This document shows, piece by piece, positions 45,405 to 54,317 of a DNA stretch of 64,000 nt. Both the position numbers and the translations under genes were made by a program. The notes beneath the pieces are model-generated. The model did not search any database. It saw only the letters and a list, made by a program, of their open reading frames with translations, and was not told where the DNA came from. Position 1 is the first letter of the stretch. Each line of letters begins with the position of its first letter. Location of the stretch: NCBI GenBank assembly GCA_024234165.1, contig JACKOP010000002.1:62001-126000 (forward strand), given 5' to 3'. The DNA comes from Pseudomonadales bacterium (GTDB taxonomy: Bacteria > Pseudomonadota > Gammaproteobacteria > Pseudomonadales > UBA5518).

Positions 45405-46622
45405 TCAGCGAAAACGCATCGCCAGCCCGTGCCTTCGCCGCGCGATGTCGCGCCGACGCTCGTCCGCGCCAACGCGTGGTGTATCCGGCGGCAGCAGGTG
45501 CGCCAGACTCGCGAGCGGGACCACGCGGGTTCGCGGCTGCGGCGCGGTGCATTCCGGAAACTGGAAACGGCACAGCATCACGCCCTCGTCGAAACCGCCC
45601 GTGTCCAGCCAGTTCGGCACGCCGGGGTCACGGTGCGCGAGCACGGCGCGGAACACGCCGTCACTGCCGACGAACGCCTGGTGGTCGTTCCAGCTCTGGA
45701 TACGCTGAGCGGGGTCGAGCGACTCGTACCACATCGGACCGATCTGGAGGTTCCAGTAGGCTGCGCGCGGCGGTTCGAACTCGACCAGCAGTGCCGAGCC
45801 GGCGTCGATGCGGTAGTAGCCCTGCGAATACTGGTTCTCCGGCGCCCCGGAAGCCGCGGTCATGTCGTCCTCGTTGCCACCCGGCGTGCTGGGCTGCGGC
45901 ATCACGTTGACACCGAGCACACCGCGCATGTGCAGACAGTAATCCGCCCACAACCGCGACTCCTCCTCGACGAACCACGCCACGTCGCGCAGGCGTTCGG
46001 CGATCTCGGCAGCGGTCGGCGGCTCGGGCGCGCCCGGATCCCGGTCGATCCGTTCGATGAACACCCGCGGCGGCTCGTCCTCGATCCAGTCGTGATAGAA
46101 CTGGCGCACGTGCAGCCACTCGACGTCGGGTTCGAGCCGCAGCCAGTTGCCGGCGTGCGCGTTCGCACTGAGGATGATCTCGAAGCTGCCGTCGGGCCCG
46201 AGCTGCAGATCGCGGCCGGACAGGCTGCAGTCGATGCGGGTCGGCCGCGTGTAGCTCCAGATGCCGCGGCTCAGCTCGAAACCGAGGTACGGGATGGTGC
46301 CGCGCTTGCCCCACACGCGGTAGGTGGCGTCACCCCGCAGCCGCGCACGCAGGTAATGACCGTCGGGATTCGCCAGCCCCCAGCCCCTGTGGTTGTCGAA
46401 ATACGTGAACAGAAAGGGTCGGTCGGGATCCGCCGCGTGCAGGTACAGGTCGAGCGCGCTGTCGAGCAGGCCGCCCAGATAACGCGCTCCGATGCCGGCG
46501 TGGCGCGAATCGGCCACCATGTCGGTGCGCGTGAGCACCGCGGACGCCTTCTTCAGTGATTCGCAGAACGCTTCCCACGCCGCCGCACTCGCTGCCGTCG
46601 TATCCTTCATCGATTCGTCCAC
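45405..46622 (-). CDS. DUF1214 family protein
   Basis: 405 residues from GTG 46622 (GGAGGAG 8 nt before); an ATG at 46610 is next. No signal peptide or membrane helix. The C-terminal half, with YRIDAGSALLVEFEPPRAAY, YWNLQIGPMWYESLDP and RAVLAHRDPGVPNWLDTGG, matches what I know of DUF1214. Such proteins occur beside catabolic SDR and acyl-CoA genes, and their activity is not established to my knowledge. It lies 47 nt upstream of the SDR on the same strand, so it heads the DUF1214-SDR-ligase operon. Confidence 0.72.
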   Translation of the reverse strand: MDESMKDTTAASAAAWEAFCESLKKASAVLTRTDMVADSRHAGIGARYLGGLLDSALDLYLHAADPDRPFLFTYFDNHRGWGLANPDGHYLRARLRGDATYRVWGKRGTIPYLGFELSRGIWSYTRPTRIDCSLSGRDLQLGPDGSFEIILSANAHAGNWLRLEPDVEWLHVRQFYHDWIEDEPPRVFIERIDRDPGAPEPPTAAEIAERLRDVAWFVEEESRLWADYCLHMRGVLGVNVMPQPSTPGGNEDDMTAASGAPENQYSQGYYRIDAGSALLVEFEPPRAAYWNLQIGPMWYESLDPAQRIQSWNDHQAFVGSDGVFRAVLAHRDPGVPNWLDTGGFDEGVMLCRFQFPECTAPQPRTRVVPLASLAHLLPPDTPRVGADERRRDIARRRHGLAMRFR

Positions 46623-46895
46623 CCTGTTCGCTCCTCCCGTCTCTCCCGATCTTTCATCCCTGCCACCGGTGCAAAACCGCCGCCGCTCGCATCACGGGCC
46701 GGTGCGACCGCGTCCACGGACAAGTCGCGCAATCCGGTCACTGTAGCGCCCTGCGCCCCGCAGCCCAAGGCGCGGATCATCGGGCACGCGAACAATCCTG
46801 CCCGACACGCGCGATGCAAGGTGCCGCTCCCGGCGAACGGCAGGTTATGATGCGGCCGCGCCCAACCCGCATGACCATCACACGAGGAATACCTG

Positions 46896-47651
46896 ATGAA
46901 AAATCGTTTCGACCGGAAAGTTGCACTGATCACTGGCGCCGCATCCGGCATGGGGCGCGCCACGGCCCTGCGCATGGGCAGCGAAGGCGCACGGGTTTAC
47001 TGCGTCGACCTCAACGGCGCCGGTGCCGAGGAAACCGCGGCGGCGATACGTACCGCTGGCGGTGAGGCACGATCCGCCGCTGCCGACGTGGCCGATCCGG
47101 CGCGCTGCCGCGCACTGGTCGCGGAAGCCGTGGCTGCATTCGGCGGCCTCGACATCCTGTGCAACATCGCTGGTTTCGGTGGCCTGAAGGCATTCACCGA
47201 CGAAACGGCCGAGGGCTGGCAGAAGATGTTCTCCGTGAACGTGCATGGCCCGTTCTATCTGAGCCAGGCGGCACTGCCGCACCTGCTGGCAAGCAAGGGC
47301 AACATCGTCAACGTGGCGTCGACGGCAGGACTGATCGGGCAGGCCTACATGGCCACCTATACCGCATCCAAGCACGCGCTGGTGGGCCTGACCAAATCGA
47401 TGGCGCTCGAATTCGGCCGCAAGGGTCTGCGCGTGAACGCGGTCTGTCCGGGCGGAACGACCACGCCTTTCCTGCAAGCCTTCGCGATACCGCCGAACGC
47501 CGAGATGGACCTGATCGGACGCGTGCAACTGCTTCCGGACTACGCGGCTCCCGAAGACATCGCGCACATGATCTGCTTCACCGCGTCCGACGAGGCGAAG
47601 TTCGTCAACGGAGCGCTGCTGTCGGTGGACGGCGGCACGGTCGCTGGCTGA
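46896..47651 (+). CDS. short-chain dehydrogenase/reductase
   Basis: 251 residues of classical SDR: GAASGMG (14-20), NIAGF in the NNAG place, catalytic Ser (VASTAG) and YTASK, and the ending VNGALLSVDGG. An NAD(P)-dependent alcohol/ketone oxidoreductase of unknown substrate. It is the first gene of a three-gene rightward unit, 3 nt before the flavin oxidoreductase. The 273-nt gap before it, shared with the divergent DUF1214 gene, holds no recognisable gene. Confidence 0.88.
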   Translation: MKNRFDRKVALITGAASGMGRATALRMGSEGARVYCVDLNGAGAEETAAAIRTAGGEARSAAADVADPARCRALVAEAVAAFGGLDILCNIAGFGGLKAFTDETAEGWQKMFSVNVHGPFYLSQAALPHLLASKGNIVNVASTAGLIGQAYMATYTASKHALVGLTKSMALEFGRKGLRVNAVCPGGTTTPFLQAFAIPPNAEMDLIGRVQLLPDYAAPEDIAHMICFTASDEAKFVNGALLSVDGGTVAG

Positions 47652-47654
47652 AGC

Positions 47655-48644
47655 ATGGGCCAGTGGATCCTGCGCCTCGACCTGCGCTCGCCCGCCTTCG
47701 CGGGCGAGAACCCGCTGCTCTACCGCACCGGCCTGGAAATGGCCACTGCTGCCGACGCGCTCGGCTTCGACCACTGCATGCTGTCGGAGCACCACGGCGC
47801 ACAGGACGGGTACCTCCCGTCGCCACTGGTCTACGGGGCAGCGGTGGCCGCATGCACGCGACGCCTGCGGCTGCGCATCTCGGCGATCATCCTGCCGCTG
47901 CACGATCCACTGCGCATCGCCGAAGATGCAGCCGTGCTCGATCGCATTGCCGAGGGACGCCTCGAGCTGGTGCTGGTCGCCGGTTTCCTGCCGCAGGAAT
48001 TTGCGATGTTCGGGCGCGATATCCGCACACGCGGCCTCGCGCTCGAGGAAGGTGCCACGCTGCTGCGCCGGGCCTGGAGCGGCGAGCCGTTGGCGTATCG
48101 CGGCACCACGGTCACGGTTACACCGAAGCCGTGGCGAACCGGCGGGCCGCCGCTGCTGCTCGGTGGTGCCACTCCGCTTGCGGCACGTCGCGCTGCACGC
48201 TGCGGCGACGGTTTCGTGCCCGGAATGATGGGCCTGTGGGAAACCTACGCGGCAAGCTGTGCCGAACTCGGCAAGCAAGCCGGAGCGGAACCGGTATTCG
48301 GACCGCTGGCGATCTTCGTCAGCGAGGATCCCGAATCCACGTGGCAGCGCATTGCACCGCATGCACTGCACGAAACCAACTGCTACGCACGCTGGTACCG
48401 CGAAGGCGGCGTTCCGGGCCCCTACGGCCATTTCGACAGCGCGGATGCGCTGCGCGCCAGCGGCCTCTACCAGGTGTTGACGCCGGAGCAATGTATCGAG
48501 CTCGCGCACACACTCGGCCCGGCGGCGCAGTTGTACGTGCACCCGCTGCTCGCCGGCATCGACGCCGCGATCGGCCGTGAAACCCTGCGCCTGCTCGGTG
48601 AGCGCGTGCTGCCGGCCCTGCGCGAACAGGAAAAAGGCCGCTGA
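47655..48644 (+). CDS. LLM-class (luciferase-like) flavin oxidoreductase
   Basis: 329 residues of luciferase-like TIM barrel: FDHCMLSEHHGAQDGYLPSP near the start, RLRLRISAIILPLHDPLRIAE, and PPLLLGGATPLAARRAARCGDG. These enzymes use reduced FMN or F420; members of this branch act in degradation and in hydroxylation of cyclic compounds. The cofactor is not clear from sequence. Its stop overlaps the pyk ATG by 1 nt (TGATG). Confidence 0.85.
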   Translation: MGQWILRLDLRSPAFAGENPLLYRTGLEMATAADALGFDHCMLSEHHGAQDGYLPSPLVYGAAVAACTRRLRLRISAIILPLHDPLRIAEDAAVLDRIAEGRLELVLVAGFLPQEFAMFGRDIRTRGLALEEGATLLRRAWSGEPLAYRGTTVTVTPKPWRTGGPPLLLGGATPLAARRAARCGDGFVPGMMGLWETYAASCAELGKQAGAEPVFGPLAIFVSEDPESTWQRIAPHALHETNCYARWYREGGVPGPYGHFDSADALRASGLYQVLTPEQCIELAHTLGPAAQLYVHPLLAGIDAAIGRETLRLLGERVLPALREQEKGR

Positions 48645-50083
48645 TGAGCGTGCATCGCCGTACCAAGATCGTTGCAACCCTCGGCCCGGCCAGCAGCTCG
48701 GAGCAGACCATTGCCGCGCTGATCGCCGCCGGGGTCGATGTGTTCCGGCTGAATTTCTCGCACGGCCGGGTCGAGGAGCACCGTGCACGCGCTGCACTGG
48801 TGCGCGAACTCGCCGAACGAGCCGGACGCGAGGTGGCACTGCTCGGCGACCTGCAGGGACCGAAGATCCGTATCCGCTGCTTCCGTGACGGGGCGGTGGA
48901 ATTGGCCGAAGGCACCGCATTCACGCTCGACTGCGGTCTCTCCGATCAGGACGGAGACCTGCACGCAGTCGGGGTGGATCTGCCGACGTTGCCCGAGTCC
49001 GTGGGGCCAGACGACGTGCTGCTGCTCGACGACGGCCGCATCCGCCTCGTCGTCGACGCGGTGCGCGGAAGCCGCGTGGAATGCACGGTACGTATGGGTG
49101 GCCGGCTCTCGGACCGCAAGGGCCTCAACCGGCTCGGTGGCGGGCTGTCGGCTCCGGCGCTGACCGACCGCGATCGCGACGATATCGCGCACGCTGCCGA
49201 ACTCGGGCTGGATTACATCGCGGTATCGTTTCCGCTGAGCGCGGCCGATATCGAATACGCCCGTAGGCTCGTCGAGGCCACCGGTTGCCACGCGCACATC
49301 ATCGCCAAGATCGAACGTGCCGAGGTGGTCCGCGACGAAGCCGTACTCGATGCGATGATCGTCGCGGCCGACGGCATCATGGTCGCGCGTGGTGATCTGG
49401 GCGTCGAGGTGGGCGATGCCGAGCTGATCGGCATCCAGAAGCAACTGATCCGCAAGGCACGCCGCGCCGACCGGGTAGTCATCACCGCGACGCAAATGAT
49501 GGAGTCGATGGTGTACAACCCGATTCCGACCCGCGCCGAGGTTTTCGACGTGGCGAATGCGGTGCTCGACGGTACCGATGCCGTGATGCTGTCGGCCGAA
49601 TCCGCGAGCGGACGCCACCCCGTGGAAGCCGTGACGGCAATGGCGACGACCTGCCTCGGTGCGGAAACCTACCCCGACGTGCGCCGCTCGAGCTATCGGG
49701 TGGATCGCTCCTTCACCCGTATCGACGAGGCGATCGCGATGGCAGCCGTGTACGCGGCAAACCACCTCGAGCGTGTCGTCGGCATGGTGTGTCTGACGGA
49801 ATCCGGGGCCACGGCGCTGCGCATGTCGCGTCTCGGTTCCGGGTTGCCGATCTACGCGCTGAGTCGTCACCCCGAAGTGATACGCCGCATGTGCCTGTAC
49901 CGGGGCGTGCAACCGCTGCTGTTCGACTACACGGCGAGCGCCAGCGGCGAAGTCGCGCAGGACGCGGTGCGCGAACTCCAGCGCCGCGGCTTCGTCGCCC
50001 GCGGCGAGCGCCTGATCCTGACCCGCGGCGATCTGCTCGGGGTCGGCGGTTCCACCACTACGCTGAAGATCCTGGAACCGTAG
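48644..50083 (+). CDS. pyk: pyruvate kinase
   Basis: 479 residues. RRTKIVATLGPAS, NFSHG, the substrate loop AKIERAEVV, MVARGDLGVEV and the K-binding ATQMMESM are all intact, and the C-terminal allosteric domain is complete. It converts PEP and ADP to pyruvate and ATP. It is the third gene of an SDR-LLM-pyk unit, an odd setting for a glycolytic gene. Its TAG stop (50081-50083) is part of the first unit of repeat array 2 (CCGTAGGTCGGC), so the last residues may have been fixed by repeat insertion. Confidence 0.95.
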   Translation: MSVHRRTKIVATLGPASSSEQTIAALIAAGVDVFRLNFSHGRVEEHRARAALVRELAERAGREVALLGDLQGPKIRIRCFRDGAVELAEGTAFTLDCGLSDQDGDLHAVGVDLPTLPESVGPDDVLLLDDGRIRLVVDAVRGSRVECTVRMGGRLSDRKGLNRLGGGLSAPALTDRDRDDIAHAAELGLDYIAVSFPLSAADIEYARRLVEATGCHAHIIAKIERAEVVRDEAVLDAMIVAADGIMVARGDLGVEVGDAELIGIQKQLIRKARRADRVVITATQMMESMVYNPIPTRAEVFDVANAVLDGTDAVMLSAESASGRHPVEAVTAMATTCLGAETYPDVRRSSYRVDRSFTRIDEAIAMAAVYAANHLERVVGMVCLTESGATALRMSRLGSGLPIYALSRHPEVIRRMCLYRGVQPLLFDYTASASGEVAQDAVRELQRRGFVARGERLILTRGDLLGVGGSTTTLKILEP

Positions 50084-50815
50084 GTCGGCATGCATGCCGA
50101 CATGCCGACGCTGCCTTCGACCGACGGGCACGAACACCCGTCGGGTTGAAACCCGACCCACGTAGAGTGGCGTCCCGCCGCAGGTCGGCATTCATGCCGA
50201 CGGCGACGGCGTCGGGTTGAAACCCGACCCACGCGGAGTGGCGTCCCGCCGTAGGTCGGCATTCATGCCGACGGCGACGTCGTCGGGTTGAAACCCGACC
50301 TACGTGGGGTGGTGTCTCACCCGTAGGTCGGCATTCATGCCGACGGGCACGAACACCCGTCGGGTTGAAACCCGACCCACGTAGAGTGGCGTCCCGCCGT
50401 AGGTTGGCATGCATGCCGACGGCGACGTCGTCGGGTTGAAGCCCGACCCACGTGGGGTGGCGTCCCGCCCGTAGGTCGGCATTCATGCCGACGGGCACGA
50501 ACACCCGTCGGGTTGAAACCCGACCCACGTGGAGTGGCGTCCCGCTCGTAGGTCGGCATTCATGCCGACGGCGACGGCGTCGGGCTGAAGCCCGACCCAC
50601 GTGGAGTGGCGTCCCGCCGCAGGTCGGCATGCATGCCGACAGCGACGTCGTCGGGTCGAAACCCGACCCACGTGGAGTGGCGTCCCGCCGTAGGTCGGCA
50701 TTCATGCCGACGGCGACGTCGTCGGGCTGAAGCCCGACCCACGCAGAGTGGCGTCTCGCCGTAGGTCGGCATGCATGCCGACAGCGACGTCGTCGGGTTG
50801 AAACCCGACCTACGG
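50081..50815. repeat. tandem REP/BIME-like array 2, inverted relative to array 1
   Basis: Ten A hairpins (GTCGGCATTCATGCCGAC or GCATGC variant), each after GTAG or GCAG/GTTG-like variants, begin at 50084, 50184, 50255, 50327, 50403, 50475, 50552, 50623, 50694 and 50765. Each is followed by a B hairpin, GTCGGGTTGAAACCCGAC or variant, then CCCACG or CCTACG. Most units are 71-77 nt. Two spacer kinds occur: GGCGACGTC, and GGGCACGAACACC (units 1, 4 and 6), the latter adding a small GACGGG/CCCGTC stem. The array fills the 727 nt between convergent pyk and thiolase genes and contains both their stop codons. Confidence 0.9.
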
Positions 50816-51967
50816 CCTATCGGCGCTGACCACCCACATCGCGTAATACGAATGCGCTCCACCGAAGGCGTGTCCCACCGCGAGCCGTGCTCCGTCGACC
50901 TGATGCTCGCCGGCCATCCCGCGCACCTGCAATGCGGCTTCGCCGAAACGCAGCATCCCGGAAGCGCCGATCGGGTTCGACGACAACACCCCTCCCGACG
51001 GGTTGATCGGAATATCGCCATCCATCGCGGTCGCACCCGCCTCGGTGAGTTTCCAGCCTTCGCCTTCCTCACAGATACCCAGCGTCTCGAGGTACATCGG
51101 CTCGTACCAACTGAACGGCACATAAAGCTCTGCCACGTCGATCTGGCGGCGCGGATGCGTGATTCCCGCCTTCGAGTACACGTCCTTTGCGCAGGCGATC
51201 AACGACTTCGGATGGATATTGTCCTTGCCGGCGTACATCACCCCGTCGGCACGCGTCGAACTGGCAACGATCCACGCCGGCGGGTTCGGCGAACGCTCGG
51301 CGAATTCCTCGTCCGCAATCACCAGTGCACACGCTCCGTCCGAAGAGGGACAACTTTCGAGAAAGTGCAGCGGCTCCCAGAGCATCGGTGACTGTTGCAC
51401 CATCGCGATATCGATATTCGGTATCTGCAGGTGCGCGTACGGGTTCCTGCACGCGTTCAGCCGGTCCTTGACCGCGACCATGCAACCCACGTGGTCAGGA
51501 GCGCCGTAGCGCTCCATATACAGACGCATGTACGGCGCGAAGAAGCCGCCCGCGCCGGCATTCACGTGCGGCACGAACGGCATGCGCGGCGACAACGCCC
51601 AGGTCGCGTTCGACTCCGACTGCTTCTCGAAGGTGACCGTCAGCACCCGCCGGAATGCACCACTCTGCACGTAGTTCGCCGCGACCACCGCGGTCGATCC
51701 ACCGACACTGCCCGCAGTATGCACGCGCAGCACCGGCTTGCCGTTGCCGCCGAGCGCGTCGGTCAGGTACAGCTCGGGCATCAGCACGCCTTCGAACATG
51801 TCCGGTGCCTTGCCGAGCACCAGCGCATCGATATCCTTCCACTCGCAACCGGCATCGGCCAGTGCGCGCTCGGCGGCCTGGCGCACCAGACCGGCGATCG
51901 AGACGTCCTTGTGCTTCGACTTGTGTTTGGTCTGGCCGACGCCGACCACCGCCGCCCGATTTGCCAT
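50810..51967 (-). CDS. thiolase-fold protein without the usual nucleophilic Cys (SCP-x/Ltp-like)
   Basis: 385 residues. The thiolase N-half AAVVGVGQTKH, the C-half NPSGGVLSSNPIGASGMLRF and the end GHAFGGAHSYYAMW are clear. Where thiolases have the nucleophile Cys before a GST/GSTAL turn, the sequence is HTAGSVGGSTAVV, with no Cys. Family members paired with DUF35 proteins, such as Ltp2 with ChsH2 in actinobacterial sterol breakdown, are retro-aldolases instead of thiolases. Such a role fits here but is inferred. It lies 3 nt after the second thiolase-fold gene. Its TAG stop (50812-50810) falls inside the last repeat of array 2. Confidence 0.82.
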   Translation of the reverse strand: MANRAAVVGVGQTKHKSKHKDVSIAGLVRQAAERALADAGCEWKDIDALVLGKAPDMFEGVLMPELYLTDALGGNGKPVLRVHTAGSVGGSTAVVAANYVQSGAFRRVLTVTFEKQSESNATWALSPRMPFVPHVNAGAGGFFAPYMRLYMERYGAPDHVGCMVAVKDRLNACRNPYAHLQIPNIDIAMVQQSPMLWEPLHFLESCPSSDGACALVIADEEFAERSPNPPAWIVASSTRADGVMYAGKDNIHPKSLIACAKDVYSKAGITHPRRQIDVAELYVPFSWYEPMYLETLGICEEGEGWKLTEAGATAMDGDIPINPSGGVLSSNPIGASGMLRFGEAALQVRGMAGEHQVDGARLAVGHAFGGAHSYYAMWVVSADRP

Positions 51968-51970
51968 GAT

Positions 51971-53029
51971 TCAGGCCTCCAGTACCGCGACCAGGTTCTG
52001 CTGCAGGCAATGGCCGGAAGTCGCGTGCGCGACGCCGCGATCGGCCTTGCCATCGATGATGCGTTCGGCGACGAAGCCGATGCGATCGAGCCCCGCAACC
52101 ATCATTGCGTTCGCCGCCAGCGCTCCGCCGGACAGGTTGACCGGCACCTCGTCGCCCAGGTCGAGCGCACGACGCAGGATGATTTCCTGATGGCTGAACG
52201 GAGCGTGCAGCTCGGCAAGGTCGATCGGGCCCCGCGCAACGCCGGCCCTTTGTGCCGCAAGGTGGGTGGAAGCCGAACGCGTGAGGTCACGCGCACCGAA
52301 CACACCGGTTTCCATGCGATGGTCGATGCCGCGAATCCAGGCCGGGCGCGCGCACAGGCGCCTCGCGGCCGTGCCCGAGGCGATCAGCATCGCGGAGGCA
52401 CCGTCGGTGATCGGCGCGCAATCGTGACGGCGCAGCGGCGAGACGAACGTGGGCTCGGCGAGCAGCGCATCGACCGTGAAATGCCCTTTCAACTGGGCAC
52501 GTGGATTGTCCAGCGCATTGGCGCGACTGCGCACCACCACTTCGGCCAGGTCGCGTTCGCTGACCGTTCCGCCGTCGAGCAGTGCACGCGCCTGCAGCGC
52601 CGCCGTGCTGACCGAATCCGGCCACAACGGCACCTGGTAGTACGGATCGAGCTGCAGGCTCAGCACGCTGCGCAGCTCACCGGGGGACGACTTGCCGAAA
52701 CCGTACACCAGGCAGACCTCGGCATCACCGGTCCAGATCTTCAGCAAGGCCTCGTAAAGCGCCCATGCGGCGTCCATCTCGACATGGGACTCCTTGATCG
52801 GGGGCACCGTCGCCACGGCCGAAAGACCCTCGACGAACGCAAACGCCGCACCCTGCAGGTAGTCGCAACTGCCGGAACAGGTGAAGTCCACATCCTTCAT
52901 CGTGATGCCGGCCCTGCGCATCACCTCGCTGACCACCGGCATGATCAGCTCGCTCTCGTTCGCTGCTCCGGCGTAGCGGCTCTGCGGCCCCTGCACGTAC
53001 CCGATGATCGCTGCCTCGCGCATGTTCAT
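51971..53029 (-). CDS. second thiolase-fold protein, divergent active site
   Basis: 352 residues from ATG 53029 (ATGA overlap with the DUF35 stop); ATG 53023 has better spacing from GAGGGAG. Thiolase-like halves are visible (AAIIGYVQGPQSRYAG near the start, VNLSGGALAANAMMVAGLDRIG near the end). The region expected to hold the nucleophile reads SHVEMDAAWALYEALL, with no Cys. It probably forms a heteromer with the next gene product, as thiolase-like pairs often do with DUF35 partners. The reaction is unproven. Confidence 0.78.
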   Translation of the reverse strand: MNMREAAIIGYVQGPQSRYAGAANESELIMPVVSEVMRRAGITMKDVDFTCSGSCDYLQGAAFAFVEGLSAVATVPPIKESHVEMDAAWALYEALLKIWTGDAEVCLVYGFGKSSPGELRSVLSLQLDPYYQVPLWPDSVSTAALQARALLDGGTVSERDLAEVVVRSRANALDNPRAQLKGHFTVDALLAEPTFVSPLRRHDCAPITDGASAMLIASGTAARRLCARPAWIRGIDHRMETGVFGARDLTRSASTHLAAQRAGVARGPIDLAELHAPFSHQEIILRRALDLGDEVPVNLSGGALAANAMMVAGLDRIGFVAERIIDGKADRGVAHATSGHCLQQNLVAVLEA

Positions 53030-53490
53030 GCTCCCTCGACCGGCTTGAACCAGGCAATGTTCTCGAAGGTGTAGTCCCACTCCGTGCGTGGCTTCCATAC
53101 CGCCTGCACGCGCATCCCCACGTGCACCTGCCCGGCAGGCACCTCGCTCACCAGGTGCAGGCACGCCATGTCGGTACCGTCGAGCAGGATATTGGCCGCG
53201 ATGAACGGTGGCTTGATCGGGTTGCCCGGCAACGGGATATGCACGATCGTGAACGATTCGATCACACCCCGGTCCGCGACCTCGACCTCCTCCTCGGTCG
53301 GGATCCCGCAGCGCGCGCACGAACCGCGCGCCGGCACATAGACGCTGGAACAGCCCGGGCAGCGCTGCCCTACGATACGGCCCTCGCGAATGCGCGACAG
53401 AAAGCGTGCCAGCGCAGCTCCGGCGGTGAATTCGTATTGCAGGTTGATCGGCACCTCGATACCGGTCACGGGTTCGCGTGCGTCGCTCAT
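53026..53490 (-). CDS. zinc-ribbon OB-fold protein (DUF35/ChsH2-like)
   Basis: 154 residues: an N-terminal helix and rubredoxin-like zinc ribbon (CPGC, then CARCG), followed by an OB fold (GVIESFTIVHIPLPG, PPFIAANILLDGTD, GMRVQAVWKP). Such proteins bind acyl-CoA and partner thiolase-fold or MaoC-like enzymes. Overlaps of 4 nt on both sides couple it to the other DUF35 gene and the thiolase-like gene. Confidence 0.88.
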   Translation of the reverse strand: MSDAREPVTGIEVPINLQYEFTAGAALARFLSRIREGRIVGQRCPGCSSVYVPARGSCARCGIPTEEEVEVADRGVIESFTIVHIPLPGNPIKPPFIAANILLDGTDMACLHLVSEVPAGQVHVGMRVQAVWKPRTEWDYTFENIAWFKPVEGA

Positions 53491-53945
53491 CGGTGGACTC
53501 CTCTGGCCGGCTCGAAGCAGGCGATGTCGGTGATCGATCCGCGCGTCTCCTCGGCCCAGCGCGCCCTGACGCGCATGCCGGTACGCATCGCACCCTCGTC
53601 GCCCGCATCAACCATATGCAGCAGCGGCACATCGGCGCCGTCGAGACGGATCAGTGCGAACGCGAACGGATGGCGCAGCAGGTGATGGGACAAGGGCTCC
53701 TTGACCCAGCACCACGTGGTCACGGTGCCGGCATCAGCCACCGGCACCAGCGCGTCGAGTGCAGCCGATGTTTCCGGATCGTACTCGGCAGGCGGCACGA
53801 TGATGCGCCCGTCACTGCCGCGCACCCCCAGGATCTGTCGTTCGCGCAAAGCGGTCAGAAAGCGCCCGATCAACGGACCCGTGGAACGGGTGTACGTGTA
53901 CGCAAGCTCGAAGGACTTGGTGAGAATCTCCGGCTGGATTGCCAT
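53487..53945 (-). CDS. second OB-fold (DUF35) protein, zinc ribbon lost
   Basis: 152 residues from ATG 53945 (GGAGAA about 10 nt upstream). The C-terminal OB fold is like its neighbour (GTVTTWCWVKEPL, PFAFALIRLDGADVPLLHMVD, GMRVRARWAEETRG). In the zinc-ribbon place it has GVRGSDGRIIVPPAEYDPET, with no CxxC. So one DUF35 partner keeps the metal and the other does not, suggesting a hetero-pair. It is the first gene of the four-gene module, divergent from the TonB receptor. Confidence 0.8.
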   Translation of the reverse strand: MAIQPEILTKSFELAYTYTRSTGPLIGRFLTALRERQILGVRGSDGRIIVPPAEYDPETSAALDALVPVADAGTVTTWCWVKEPLSHHLLRHPFAFALIRLDGADVPLLHMVDAGDEGAMRTGMRVRARWAEETRGSITDIACFEPARGVHR

Positions 53946-54317
53946 CTGCAGCTTTCTCCGCATGACTGCCAGGTTCGCGCGCCGATCATCCAGGGTGGCG
54001 ATCGCTACGCACGATGGTTCCACGACCGATACGGGCAGCACCATGACCCAGGCGTGCAATCGTCGCTGACAAAAGGGATCAGCCTCGACCGCGCGCCGAC
54101 ACGGTCGACTTCCTGCGCAGACACAATGAACCGGAAAGTCCGAAATCAGTCGGCCTTTCGGTTCATTGCGCTCGAACATGGTGATTATTCACGTTTCAAT
54201 CGCGGAACTTTGCCTCGCAGCATGCGAACACTTTGGCCAGAATCGCGCTCGTTCCATCGCGAACCAGCTAAACTGCACGAGGCATCCTGCCCCAGAGCAC
54301 AACGGAGAACACTTGGA
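53946..54317. promoter_or_regulatory. divergent control region between the DUF35/thiolase operon and the TonB receptor
   Basis: 372 nt without a gene of its own; small open frames here are weak. Both the leftward four-gene module and the rightward receptor must start within it. A long imperfect palindrome lies near the middle (54124-54168). No clean -35/-10 pair was found by eye. Confidence 0.5.
54124..54168. promoter_or_regulatory. imperfect palindrome, candidate operator
   Basis: CAATGAACCGGAAAG (54124-54138) and CTTTCGGTTCATTG (54155-54168) are reverse complements apart from one bulged G, separated by 16 nt. Position between divergent genes and arm length suit a regulator site, or a leader hairpin of the receptor transcript. 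Confidence 0.5.

Noticed and set aside
50081..50815. Arg/Gly-rich proteins (about 70-215 residues) read through the repeats
   Set aside because: Translations are tandem repeats of the palindromic DNA on both strands, with no ribosome sites; artefacts of high GC.
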